A stretch of 64,000 bases of DNA. Origin: Paenibacillus sp. 32O-W (GTDB lineage Bacteria; Bacillota; Bacilli; Paenibacillales; NBRC-103111). The notes under the pieces are model-generated. The model did not search any database. It had not been told where the DNA came from and saw only the letters and a list, made by a program, of their open reading frames with translations. Positions 47,135-56,144 of the stretch are shown here, piece after piece (the first letter of the stretch is position 1; every line of letters starts with the position of its first letter). A program made the translations under genes and the position numbers. Location: contig NZ_VEGP01000023.1 of NCBI RefSeq assembly GCF_007679495.1, forward strand, positions 1 through 64,000, given 5' to 3'.

Positions 47135-48661
47135 TTGTTAAATATTGCGATTCATCGGATTGGATTCGATGATTTTTCGACTGAAATTTATCATATTACC
47201 CGCTTGTTTTTTGAACAGCCCAATGTTCAGTGGGAGACGCAGGAGAAGGATGCGGAGTGGCAAGCGGTCATAGAAATGCGGAAGAAGGAAGACACCCGTG
47301 ATATCTATGTGAAGACGGATTTATCGGCGGCAGATGGGGGAGAAGCTTGGTCACATGAGCATACGATGCCCATTCCCGATTCCGGAGAGCGAGGGATAGT
47401 GAAGCGGGCGATTCTCTATTCCCTGCTTCAGGTGCTGCAGGATGCCACCGGGCTGGAGCAGCCATGGGGAATTCTCACGGGGGTCCGCCCGACCAAATTA
47501 ATGCACAACATGATGAATAAACAGGATATAGAAACCTGTAAGCAAATATTGAGAGAGCAGTATTTGATCACCGAACCCAAGGTGAAGCTGCTTGCGGATG
47601 TGGCAGAGCGGCAGCTGAAGGTCATTCCCGATCTGTTCCGGCTGGATAAAGAGATAAGTATCTACATAGGAATACCGTTCTGTCCCACCAAATGTGCCTA
47701 TTGTACGTTTCCGGCTTATGATATTCGGGGAAACAACGGGTCTGTTCAAGGTTTTCTGGAAGGACTGCATTATGAAATCCGCGAGATGGGCCGGTGGCTT
47801 CAGCAAGCCGGTCTGGGCATTACGACGATTTATTGGGGCGGCGGAACACCGACGAGCATCGAGGCGGATGAGATGGACGCCTTGTTCCAGACGATTCAAC
47901 AATCATTCCCCGGATTGGACAAGGTTCGGGAGCTGACGGTTGAAGCCGGACGTCCGGATACGATTACCCCGGAGAAGATTGAGGTCTTGCAAAAGTGGAA
48001 GGTGGACCGGATCAGCATTAACCCGCAGAGCTTCACGCAATCGACGCTGGATACCATCGGACGCCACCATACGGTAACCGAAACATTGGAGAAATTTAAG
48101 CTGGCCCGTCAAATGGGCATGAATAATATCAATATGGACTTGATTATCGGCCTGCCTAATGAAGGGATAGAGCAGTTTCAGCAAACGCTGGACGAAACCG
48201 CCAAGCTGATGCCCGAATCGCTGACGGTCCATACCCTTTCCTTTAAGCGGGCATCCAAAATGACCAAAAACCGCAGTGACTATGAAGTAGCTGAACGGGA
48301 TGAAATCGCCGAAATGATGCAGATGGCTGCGGATTGGACCGAGCGGAACGGTTACCAGCCCTACTATCTGTATCGCCAGAAAAATATATTGGGCAATTTG
48401 GAAAATGTCGGTTACTCCCTGGAAGGAAGGGAAAGCCTGTATAACATTGTGATGATGGAAGAACGGCAAACGATTCTCGGACTTGGCTGCGGTGCGGTAA
48501 GCAAAATCGTTTACCCGGGAACGGAAGAGGATACCCAGCAGAAGATTGAACGTTTTCCCAACCCGAAAGAGCCTGCCGCTTACATTCAAAATTACAAGGA
48601 ATACGTGGACAAAAAAATAAAGCTGCTGAATCAGGCGTACTTGTCCGAAGCGGGAATTTGA
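47135..48661 (+). CDS. hemZ: Radical SAM coproporphyrinogen dehydrogenase-like HemZ
   Basis: 508 residues. The radical SAM cluster motif GIPFCPTKCAYCTFPAY is near residue 180, followed by YWGGGTPTS and RISINPQSF, which match HemN/HemZ enzymes. HemZ is the Bacillus anaerobic coproporphyrinogen oxidase homologue; several HemN-like proteins instead insert heme, so the activity is not proven. TTG 47135 is preferred since GGAGGT ends 6 bases upstream; ATG 47102 would add 11 residues and lies before that site. Confidence 0.92.
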   Translation: MLNIAIHRIGFDDFSTEIYHITRLFFEQPNVQWETQEKDAEWQAVIEMRKKEDTRDIYVKTDLSAADGGEAWSHEHTMPIPDSGERGIVKRAILYSLLQVLQDATGLEQPWGILTGVRPTKLMHNMMNKQDIETCKQILREQYLITEPKVKLLADVAERQLKVIPDLFRLDKEISIYIGIPFCPTKCAYCTFPAYDIRGNNGSVQGFLEGLHYEIREMGRWLQQAGLGITTIYWGGGTPTSIEADEMDALFQTIQQSFPGLDKVRELTVEAGRPDTITPEKIEVLQKWKVDRISINPQSFTQSTLDTIGRHHTVTETLEKFKLARQMGMNNINMDLIIGLPNEGIEQFQQTLDETAKLMPESLTVHTLSFKRASKMTKNRSDYEVAERDEIAEMMQMAADWTERNGYQPYYLYRQKNILGNLENVGYSLEGRESLYNIVMMEERQTILGLGCGAVSKIVYPGTEEDTQQKIERFPNPKEPAAYIQNYKEYVDKKIKLLNQAYLSEAGI

Positions 48662-48703
48662 CATTCGTTCATCCTTAATAGATTAATATATGGGGGGTCT
48701 ACA

Positions 48704-50647
48704 GTGAAGAATAAATGGATTTTACTGATGGCCACTGCTATTATCCTGCTTGCGGCGGGAAGCAGCTGGATTTATTATATGGAAAAGTACGGCGGCGGTA
48801 TCCGCTTTACGGCAGGGAACAAGCCGCAGGAGCTGGAGAAGGTGGAGGTTGTTGCACAGCCTGCGGATGATTATGACGTGATCGTGGTGGGAACCGATCC
48901 GGAAGGAATCGCGGCGGCGGTTTCCGCTTCCCGCAATGGGCTGCGAACGCTTATGGTGGACGGTCATGACCGCGAAATACTGGGCGGTTTGATGACCCTT
49001 GGCTGGCTCAATAGTATTGATATGAATTATGACGTGGAGAATAAATCGATCGTCCCCGGTGCCAAGATGCCGGTTCTGAACAAAGGGATTTTCTCGGAAT
49101 GGTATGAGAAGGTCGAGGGGGATTCGTTCGACGTCACTACGGCGGCTAACGCTTTTAATAAAATAGTTCAGGGAGAGAAGAACCTCGATGTGCATCTGAA
49201 GGCGCGGGCGATTGAACCGATTCTCGCCAAAGGCCAAGAGGATCACATGGTTGTAGAGGGGATATCGCTTACGCGTGAGGACGGAACCGTCCAGCAAATT
49301 AAGGCCAGAGCGGTCATCGATGCGACTCAGGATGGCGATTTTGCCGCTGCCGCGGGAGTTCCGTTCACGATTGGCCGGGAAGATTTGGGCGATATGAAGT
49401 CCAAGATGGCCGTTACTCTCGTCTTCCGTCTGGGGAATGTGGACGATGAGGTTTGGAAGCAGGTCCGCAAACGGCTCAGCAATGACAACGATCCAAATAC
49501 CGGTGCTACGGATATGTCGGCCTGGGGCTATGTCGAGATGCAGAAGTACCCGGCAGTCAATAAAGAACGGATGAAGATGCGCGGATTAAATATAGGCCGC
49601 CAGAACGACGGCACTATACTGATTAATGCTCTGCAAATTTTCGGGGTGGATCCGTTCGATCCCAAATCGCGGGAAGAAGCCTTCGTATTGGCCAAGGAAG
49701 AAATTCCGCATGTAGTGGAGCATATGAAGGAGCTGTATCCGGAATTTGCCAATGTAGAATTTCTCGATACCGCGCCGGAGCTTTATGTGAGAGAAAGCCG
49801 GCACATGAAAGGAATGTACCGGCTGACGATACTGGACTTGCTGGAAAACCGCGATCATTGGGACCGCATTGCTTTCGGTTCCTATGCCGTTGATATTCAG
49901 CGCACAAGTCCGGCGGATGACGGTGCGGTCGTTCTTGATCCGCCGAAATACGCCATTCCTTTCCGCAGCATTGTTCCCCAGAAGGTAGATAATCTGCTGG
50001 TGGTTGGCCGTTCCGCAAGCTTCGATACGCTTCCGCATGGAAGCGCCCGGGTCATTCCGACCGGGATGGCAACCGGTGAAGCGGCCGGGGCAGCCGTCAA
50101 AATTGCCATGGATGGAGAGATGACCTTCCGGGAGCTGGCTGAATCCAAGGAAGAGATCAAGAAGCTTCAGGATCTCATCAACAGCAAGGGGATGGATGTC
50201 AAGCCATATACTCCGAAGGTACATCCTTACATGGAGCATCCTGCCTATCCGGGATTGAAGGTAGCTGTCTATCTGGGTATTGCCAACGGGGGCTACAATA
50301 ACGATTTCCGTCTCGATGACACATCCAATCCGCAGAGATTGGTTAATCAATGGAATATAGCCAAGCGGGTATATCCGAATTCGTTCAAAGGAGATGCATC
50401 TGCTGCTATCGCAGGTATGGAAGAAGCAGCCAAGCAGCCGTTAACTCTGGAGCAAGCTTGCTATACGATAGCTAAAGCAGTGGAGCTGGATGTTCCGAAG
50501 GAGCAGGCTCAGAGCGAGCTGATCGACAAGGGGCTGCTGAAGCAGTCGACGATAGACATGATTAAGGATCAGGGACAATTGACCAATGGAGAGACGTTCA
50601 TGATGCTTAAGGATACTCTGGAACGGATAGTCGGTGTGAAGTTTTAG
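48704..50647 (+). CDS. Membrane-anchored FAD-dependent oxidoreductase
   Basis: 647 residues. N-terminal anchor (about 5-24), then the FAD-binding Rossmann motif (DYDVIVVGTDPEGIAAAVS) with the third Gly of GxGxxG replaced in TDPEG. The central domain has IDATQDGDFAAAAG, as in the FAD-dependent oxidoreductase family PF12831, and a C-terminal PTGMATGEAAG closes the FAD site. The last ~100 residues (LTLEQACYTIAKAVEL) look S-layer-homology-like. Substrate unknown; it likely acts outside the membrane. GTG 48704 follows GGGGGG. Confidence 0.83.
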   Translation: MKNKWILLMATAIILLAAGSSWIYYMEKYGGGIRFTAGNKPQELEKVEVVAQPADDYDVIVVGTDPEGIAAAVSASRNGLRTLMVDGHDREILGGLMTLGWLNSIDMNYDVENKSIVPGAKMPVLNKGIFSEWYEKVEGDSFDVTTAANAFNKIVQGEKNLDVHLKARAIEPILAKGQEDHMVVEGISLTREDGTVQQIKARAVIDATQDGDFAAAAGVPFTIGREDLGDMKSKMAVTLVFRLGNVDDEVWKQVRKRLSNDNDPNTGATDMSAWGYVEMQKYPAVNKERMKMRGLNIGRQNDGTILINALQIFGVDPFDPKSREEAFVLAKEEIPHVVEHMKELYPEFANVEFLDTAPELYVRESRHMKGMYRLTILDLLENRDHWDRIAFGSYAVDIQRTSPADDGAVVLDPPKYAIPFRSIVPQKVDNLLVVGRSASFDTLPHGSARVIPTGMATGEAAGAAVKIAMDGEMTFRELAESKEEIKKLQDLINSKGMDVKPYTPKVHPYMEHPAYPGLKVAVYLGIANGGYNNDFRLDDTSNPQRLVNQWNIAKRVYPNSFKGDASAAIAGMEEAAKQPLTLEQACYTIAKAVELDVPKEQAQSELIDKGLLKQSTIDMIKDQGQLTNGETFMMLKDTLERIVGVKF

Positions 50648-50974
50648 AGCTCGAGGCATTATTCTTTGCTCAACGCGCGCCTATTCGGTGCGCGTTGAGG
50701 CGTTTCATCACAGCGATCTGTCTTCTAACAGGCATAGGTCCGATAGATGTAATCAAACTGTAATGTTAGGTTCATGCCTTTGTAATAATAAATGTCTATA
50801 CTTAGAACTGACCCCTTTTGTAACATATATAACTAATTCAACCTGCAGCCGATGCCGCAGGTTCTTTTCTTTTTGGCCGGTTTTTCTATTCCGCAGTTTT
50901 CCACAGCTCAGGGGATTCGGAGTCTTCTAAGAAGGGTCATTTGTTCCAAGATGACACATCCGTTCTGGGATGAC
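50648..50974. other. Intergenic region with two hairpins before the hisS leader
   Basis: CTCAACGCGC / GCGCGTTGAG at about 50668-50698 is a strong stem with a weak T-tract, probably ending the oxidoreductase gene. AACCTGC / GCAGGTT at 50840-50863 followed by TCTTTTCTTTTT is a second terminator-like hairpin with no gene in front of it, so a short transcript could end there. No coding sequence found. Confidence 0.5.
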
Positions 50975-51003
50975 TTGACAATCCTAAGCCGGCGCATTAC
51001 AAT
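50975..51003 (+). promoter_or_regulatory. Sigma-A promoter of the hisS T-box leader
   Basis: Perfect TTGACA (50975-50980), a 17-base spacer, TACAAT (50998-51003). Transcription would start near 51010. Confidence 0.85.
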
Positions 51004-51009
51004 CAATAC

Positions 51010-51381
51010 TAAATCTTACGACCCTCCGGTGATCGGCGCCTACCGCAACTAAGGACTTTATCACTGGAGAATATCGAAATCCGTTGAAGGGACCCAGTAA
51101 TTCAACCCCACCTCTGCAGAGAGGGAAGCCGATGGCTGCAAGCTTCCTGAGGATGATTGAATGAATAACCTCCCGGAGGACGGGCCGTGACCCCCACAGC
51201 ATGAAGATGCGGGTGGAAGTAGCGGCTTCGCGTAGTCGGGCGTTAACCGGAGAAGTGCGGAGCTTTCGTTCCTCTTACTTGACGGTAAGGGAAGAATGCC
51301 CCGAATGTGGGTGGTACCACGGGTGATTTGTATATAATCCCTCGTCCCTGGCTGTTATGGCCGGAGACGGGGGATTTTTTG
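51010..51381 (+). promoter_or_regulatory. T-box leader controlling hisS-aspS
   Basis: The T-box core GGGTGGTACCACGGG is at 51309-51323. Upstream, AGAGAGGGAAGCC...GCTGCAAGCTTCC (about 51117-51148) is the conserved distal stem I region. Downstream, AATCCCTCGTC (51336-51346) pairs fully, with one wobble, with GACGGGGGATT (51366-51376) followed by Ts, forming the terminator. Uncharged tRNA-His would favour the antiterminator. CAC at 51195-51197 is a possible specifier, but I could not fold stem I well enough to be sure. Confidence 0.88.
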
Positions 51382-51382
51382 T

Positions 51383-51477
51383 AAATATAAGAAAGTATAA
51401 GTTTTCATCTATACCTGTTCTTATATTTCATCGGTAAACGCGCCCGTCCTAAGGACGGCGATAGCCGTTTATCCTTG
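51383..51477 (+). repeat. Interspersed two-hairpin repeat, copy 2
   Basis: 95 bp, differing from copy 1 at five positions, all in or near the first loop. It begins two bases after the T-run of the T-box terminator and lies inside the hisS 5' UTR, so it is transcribed whenever the T-box allows read-through. Confidence 0.9.
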
Positions 51478-51546
51478 CGGAATGCCCGATGTGTCCCGAT
51501 CCGCACTGCCCGAGTCTCTATATGAAATGCAGAAGGAGGAAGTGAA

Positions 51547-52803
51547 ATGAGTTTTCAGAAGCCGAAAGGCACACAGGATTTGCTGCCCGGCATTGTGGAA
51601 AAGTGGCAGTACATCGAAGCGAAAGCAAGAGATTTGTGCCGCCGCTATCATTATAAAGAAATCCGCACGCCGATTTTCGAGCATACGGAGCTGTTTCAGC
51701 GCGGCGTTGGCGAGACGACCGATATCGTGGAGAAGGAGATGTATACTTTCCTCGACAAAGGCGGCCGTCATATAGCGCTTCGGCCCGAAGGAACGGCGGG
51801 CGTTGTGAGAGCCTACGCGGAGAACAAGCTCTACGCGGAACCAGACGTTACCAAGCTGTATTATATCGGGCCGATGTTCCGCTATGAGCAGCCGCAGGCG
51901 GGCCGTTACCGCCAGCTCCACCAGTTCGGCGTTGAAGCGTTCGGCTCGACCGATCCTGCCCTGGATGCGGAGGTCATCGCGCTGGGCTACAGCTTCTACA
52001 AGGAAGTTGGCATTCGCGACGTGACGGTTGAGATCAATTCCGTGGGTACCCCGGAAATTCGGGCCCGGTTCCGTCAGACGCTCCTGAACTTCCTTGAGCC
52101 GATGCGCAGCGAGCTGTGTAAAGACTGCCAGAACCGGATGGAGAAGAATCCCCTTCGCGTGCTGGACTGCAAAGTCGACCAGCATCGGTTCGCCGGGGCT
52201 CCCGAGCTGATCGATCACCTGGACGAGGAATGCGCGGCACACTTTGAGGCCGTCAAGCAGAGCCTGTCCGCCATGAATATTCCGTATCGGATCAACCCGC
52301 GGCTTGTCCGCGGCCTCGATTACTATACTCACACCGCTTTCGAGTATAAGGCGGAAGGCATCGGAGCCATCGATACGATCGGCGGGGGCGGACGCTATAA
52401 CGGGCTCGTCGGAGAGATAGGCGGTCAGGATCAGCCGGGTGTCGGCCTCGGGCTAGGCCTTGAGAGAACTCTGCTCGTACTGGAATCCCAGCAGGCGGAC
52501 GTTCCCGGCGCACAGCCGATCGACGTTTATCTGGTGCCGATGGGAGACCGGGCGGAGCGTGAAGCGGTGAAGCTGTTGTTCGAGCTTCGTTCGGCCGGGA
52601 TAGCTGCCGAGAAGGATTATTTGCAGCGGAAGATGAAGGCGCAGTTGAAGGCGGCAGACCGCTCGCAGGCCCGCTATGTGGCGATTCTGGGCGAGGATGA
52701 GCTGGAGCAGGGCGTCATAGCTCTGAAGGAAATGGCTACGGGGGAACAGCAGTCCGTACCGCTTGGCGAGCTGCTGTCCTTCCTGAAATCGTCCCTCGGT
52801 TAA
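51547..52803 (+). CDS. hisS: Histidyl-tRNA synthetase
   Basis: 418 residues, class II. Motif 2 has MFRYEQPQAGRYRQLHQFG, the histidine-specific loops are RGLDYYTHTAFEY and GGGGRYNGL, and motif 3 is GLGLGLERT. The C-terminal anticodon-binding domain (about 325-415) is intact. AGGAGG precedes ATG 51547. Controlled by the upstream T-box. Confidence 0.98.
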   Translation: MSFQKPKGTQDLLPGIVEKWQYIEAKARDLCRRYHYKEIRTPIFEHTELFQRGVGETTDIVEKEMYTFLDKGGRHIALRPEGTAGVVRAYAENKLYAEPDVTKLYYIGPMFRYEQPQAGRYRQLHQFGVEAFGSTDPALDAEVIALGYSFYKEVGIRDVTVEINSVGTPEIRARFRQTLLNFLEPMRSELCKDCQNRMEKNPLRVLDCKVDQHRFAGAPELIDHLDEECAAHFEAVKQSLSAMNIPYRINPRLVRGLDYYTHTAFEYKAEGIGAIDTIGGGGRYNGLVGEIGGQDQPGVGLGLGLERTLLVLESQQADVPGAQPIDVYLVPMGDRAEREAVKLLFELRSAGIAAEKDYLQRKMKAQLKAADRSQARYVAILGEDELEQGVIALKEMATGEQQSVPLGELLSFLKSSLG

Positions 52804-52904
52804 AAATTCGCATAGTTTGGCTGCGATAAACAGGAATACATTTAGGTTTCGAGTGAAGAGAAGAACGATGAAATCCCCATACTTTTAGAGGAGGAAAGAA
52901 AGAT

Positions 52905-54689
52905 ATGTCCATGTTAAAAACGCATCATTGTGGTCAGCTTGGCAAAGCTCACGTAGGAGAGACCGTTCAATTAAACGGATGGGTCCAAAGAAGACGGGAC
53001 CTGGGCGGGGTATTGTTCATCGACCTTCGTGACCGGACAGGTATTGTGCAGATCGTGTTCAACCCGGACTTTTCCGGAGAAGCGCTGGAGATCGCAGACC
53101 GGGCGCGCAACGAGTATGTTCTGGCCGTTCGCGGCAAGGTGGTCGAACGGGCGGAAGAGACGAAGAACGCGAACCTGGCTACCGGTGAAATCGAGGTTCA
53201 GGTGTCGGAGATTGAAATTTTAAACGCGGCCAAGAATCCTCCGTTCTTCATCGAGGATGGTATCGAAATCGACGAGGCGCTGCGCTTGAAATATCGTTAT
53301 CTCGACCTGCGCCGCCCGGAAATGCAGCGGACGCTCATGCTGCGCTCCAAAGCGGCCAAAATTTTCCGCGATTTCCTGGACGAGAAGGAATTCGTCGAAG
53401 TGGAAACGCCGATCTTAACAAGAAGCACGCCGGAAGGTGCGCGCGACTATCTCGTGCCGAGCCGCGTACATCCGGGAGAATTTTTCGCCTTGCCCCAATC
53501 TCCGCAGATTTTCAAGCAGCTGCTGATGGTCGGGGGGCTGGAGCGCTATTATCAAATCGCGCGATGCTTCCGGGATGAAGATCTGCGCGCGGACCGCCAG
53601 CCGGAATTTACCCAGGTGGACATCGAGACTTCCTTCCTGTCTCCGGAGCAGCTTCAGGAGATGATGGAGGAGCTGATGGCGAAGCTGTTTAAGGAAACTA
53701 TCGGAGTAGACATTCCGCGTCCGTTCCAAAGATTGACTTATGCCGATGCTATGGGCAAATACGGTTCCGACAAGCCGGACCTGCGCTTCGGCCTGGAGCT
53801 GGTCGAGGTGTCCGATATTGTGGCGGGCAGCGGCGTCAAAGTGTTCTCGACGGTGGTCGGCAACGGCGGTCAGGTCAAGGCGCTGAATGCCAAAGGGTGC
53901 GCCTCCTGGAGCCGTAAAGAGCTGGACGATCTGCAGCCGTTCGCCGCACGTTACGGTGGCAAAGGGCTTGCCTGGATTCAGGTGAAGGACGGCGACTGGA
54001 AAGGACCGATCGTTAAATTTTTTACCGAGGAAGAGAAAGCGGCCCTCACTGAGCGTCTGCAGGTGGAAGAAGGAGACCTGCTCGTATTCTCGGCAGATAA
54101 GCCTAAGGTGGTTGCGGATGTGCTCGGCAATCTGCGCCTGAAGCTGGGCAAGGATTTGGGGCTCATTGATGAGAGCCAGTTCAAATTTGCCTGGATCGTC
54201 GATTTCCCATTGCTTGGCTACGACGAAGAAGAGAAGCGCTATGTCGCTGAGCATCACCCGTTCACACGGCCGAAGGAAGAGGATATTCATTACTTCGATA
54301 CCGATCCGGGCAAAATTCGGGCACAGGCCTATGACCTGGTCTTGAACGGATACGAAGTAGGCGGCGGATCAATGAGGATCTACAAGCGCGATATCCAAGA
54401 GAAAATGTTCGCTGCTCTCGGCTTTTCCAAGGAAGAGGCTTGGGATAAGTTCGGCTATTTGCTGGAAGCCTTTGAGTACGGTACTCCACCGCACGGAGGA
54501 ATTGCATTCGGGCTGGACCGTCTGGTTATGCTGTTGGCCGGACGCTCCAATCTTCGCGAAACGATTGCATTCCCTAAGACGGCAAGCGCCACTTGTCTGC
54601 TGATGGACGCTCCCGGAGAGGTGGACAGCCAGCAATTGGAGCAGCTCTCCATTCGAGTTGCGGTGAAGCAGCCTTCCTCCTCCCAATAA
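52905..54689 (+). CDS. aspS: Aspartyl-tRNA synthetase
   Basis: 594 residues, bacterial type. N-terminal OB anticodon domain (about 1-105), motif 1 near 160, motif 2 in [20 protein letters not shown] insertion domain (about 290-420), and motif 3 [17 protein letters not shown] near 535. Many bacterial enzymes of this form also charge tRNA-Asn; the residues that decide this were not assessed. GGAGG lies before the ATG. Second gene after hisS. Confidence 0.98.
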   Translation: MSMLKTHHCGQLGKAHVGETVQLNGWVQRRRDLGGVLFIDLRDRTGIVQIVFNPDFSGEALEIADRARNEYVLAVRGKVVERAEETKNANLATGEIEVQVSEIEILNAAKNPPFFIEDGIEIDEALRLKYRYLDLRRPEMQRTLMLRSKAAKIFRDFLDEKEFVEVETPILTRSTPEGARDYLVPSRVHPGEFFALPQSPQIFKQLLMVGGLERYYQIARCFRDEDLRADRQPEFTQVDIETSFLSPEQLQEMMEELMAKLFKETIGVDIPRPFQRLTYADAMGKYGSDKPDLRFGLELVEVSDIVAGSGVKVFSTVVGNGGQVKALNAKGCASWSRKELDDLQPFAARYGGKGLAWIQVKDGDWKGPIVKFFTEEEKAALTERLQVEEGDLLVFSADKPKVVADVLGNLRLKLGKDLGLIDESQFKFAWIVDFPLLGYDEEEKRYVAEHHPFTRPKEEDIHYFDTDPGKIRAQAYDLVLNGYEVGGGSMRIYKRDIQEKMFAALGFSKEEAWDKFGYLLEAFEYGTPPHGGIAFGLDRLVMLLAGRSNLRETIAFPKTASATCLLMDAPGEVDSQQLEQLSIRVAVKQPSSSQ

Positions 54690-54726
54690 AACTGTCTGAT
54701 TAAGCCTGTCAAAAGGAGGAAAAGCA

Positions 54727-55476
54727 ATGCTGAATCAATTTTCGAGGACGGAGCTCGCCATTGGCCCGGAAGGGCTGGACGTGATGAAAAGAAGCACCGT
54801 AGCTGTGCTCGGCGTCGGCGGCGTCGGCTCTTTCGCGGTAGAAGCCTTGGCCCGCACCGGCGTTGGCCGCATCGTTATGATCGACAAGGATGTTGTCGAT
54901 ATAACGAATGTCAACCGGCAGCTGCATGCGCTGCTGTCGACCGTCGGCCGTCAGAAGACGGAGCTGATGAAGGAAAGAATCCGGGATATCAATCCGGATT
55001 GCGATGCCGTAGCGCTGCAGATGTTCTACACTGAGGAAACATACGAGAAGCTGTTCGAGTATCCGCTAGATTATGTCATTGACGCTTCCGATACGATCAG
55101 CTATAAGATTCATCTGATCAAGCAGTGCCTGCAGCGTAAAATCCCGCTTATTTCCAGTATGGGAGCGGCGAACAAAATGGATCCGACCCGCTTTCAGGTG
55201 GCGGACATCTCGAAGACAACGATGGACCCGATGGCCCGGGTCATTCGCCAGAAGCTGAGGAAAGAAGGGATTACCAAGGGGGTTAAGGTGGTCTTCTCCA
55301 CCGAAGAACCGGTAAGGCCGAGGGAAGATGTTACGAAGCAGATCGTACCGGAGAATGCGCCCGAAATCCGCAAAGCTAAACAGCCGCCGGCCAGCAACGC
55401 GTTCGTTCCGCCGGTGGCGGGATTAATTATGGTAAGCGTGGCCGTGCGTGATCTGCTTAAGTCAGCCGGTCTTTGA
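54727..55476 (+). CDS. tcdA: tRNA threonylcarbamoyladenosine dehydratase TcdA
   Basis: 249 residues, E1/MoeB/ThiF-like fold (YgdL/CsdL, B. subtilis YrvM). ATP-binding LGVGGVGSFAVEALARTGVG near residues 28-47 and the DxDxVxxxNxNRQ block at IDKDVVDITNVNRQ. It cyclises t6A to ct6A at tRNA position 37. AAAGGAGG precedes the ATG. In B. subtilis it is followed by rarA and cymR, as here. Confidence 0.93.
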   Translation: MLNQFSRTELAIGPEGLDVMKRSTVAVLGVGGVGSFAVEALARTGVGRIVMIDKDVVDITNVNRQLHALLSTVGRQKTELMKERIRDINPDCDAVALQMFYTEETYEKLFEYPLDYVIDASDTISYKIHLIKQCLQRKIPLISSMGAANKMDPTRFQVADISKTTMDPMARVIRQKLRKEGITKGVKVVFSTEEPVRPREDVTKQIVPENAPEIRKAKQPPASNAFVPPVAGLIMVSVAVRDLLKSAGL

Positions 55477-55650
55477 GATTGCTGCAGGAGGGGAGAGCGA
55501 CGCTCTGTGCTAAAGTTAAAGCGCCCCTCTTACCGGGCTTGGCCGCTCGGCTCGTTGGGCCCGAGCCGGGGGGACAGGGACGGTCACCGGCAAATAATAT
55601 GGTATAATAGAGCATGTCGACCGGTAACCGGCGGCATGTTCTTTTTTCAA
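55477..55650. other. tcdA 3' flank with hairpins and terminator
   Basis: CGGCTCG / CGAGCCG (about 55549-55570) forms a stable hairpin. The terminator ATGTCGACCGG-TAA-CCGGCGGCATGT (55614-55640) is followed by TCTTTTTT. TATAAT lies at 55603-55608 with no -35 match. Confidence 0.6.
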
Positions 55651-55738
55651 CATTTAAGCGTATAAGTTTGACCTTATCCCTGTTCTTATATTTCATCGGT
55701 GCGCCTGTCCAAAGGTCGGTGACAGCCGTTTATCCTTG
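55651..55738 (+). repeat. Interspersed two-hairpin repeat, copy 3
   Basis: 88 bp, more diverged: GTATAAG / CTTATCCC in hairpin 1 and CCTGTCC-AAA-GGTCGG in hairpin 2, with the outer GGTAAACG arm shortened. It shares the TTCTTATATTTCATCGGT core and the AGCCGTTTATCCTTG end. It begins a few bases after the T-run of the terminator at 55614-55648, and the AT-richer rarA block begins directly after it. Confidence 0.85.
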
Positions 55739-56144
55739 GTCGTGACAGCTTTTGGTAGGAAAACCTGCAACTTTGCATCTTTTGAACAGGTTGCTGGTTC
55801 GTTGGCAAAAATTGCTGCGAAAATACATGCTTTTGAGCATCAAATTGAAGAAAATGCCTGTCATGAACTGAAATTCATGTATTTTTGCAGGCTTGCCCAC
55901 TACAATAGGCGATTTAAGAGAAGAAGGATGCGCTTTTGCTTCTTTTGCCTAAGGCCAGTATGCATAGCACCACACGAGGGACGTAGGCTTTCACTATGCA
56001 ACGCATAGTTCGCCTTTCCGGCGCCGATTGTGAATGGCCTCATAAGCTATGACGATCTACCACCAAGCGAGGGCCGTAGGCTTTCGCCAAGCAGCGCCAT
56101 AATGTGCGCTCGAAATTATTTTTAACTGTAAGGGTGAAATCACA
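55739..56144 (+). ncRNA. Hairpin-rich non-coding stretch before rarA
   Basis: At least five stems follow each other: AACCTG / CAGGTT (about 55763-55793); GCCTG with inner CATGAA / TTCATG and closing CAGGC (about 55856-55892); TAGGC with AGAAG inner arm / CTTCT and GCCTA (about 55906-55950); GCATAG / CTATGC / GCATAG (55961-56007); AGCGC / GCGCT (about 56092-56113). A 33-bp motif occurs twice (55967-55999 and 56061-56093, 27 of 33 identical). The open frame at 55736-56008 has poor coding quality. I recognise no RNA family. Confidence 0.4.

Noticed and set aside
55736-56008. 90-residue plus-strand frame before rarA
   Set aside because: Arg/Cys/Phe-rich with no binding site, and it runs through several stable hairpins; more likely non-coding.
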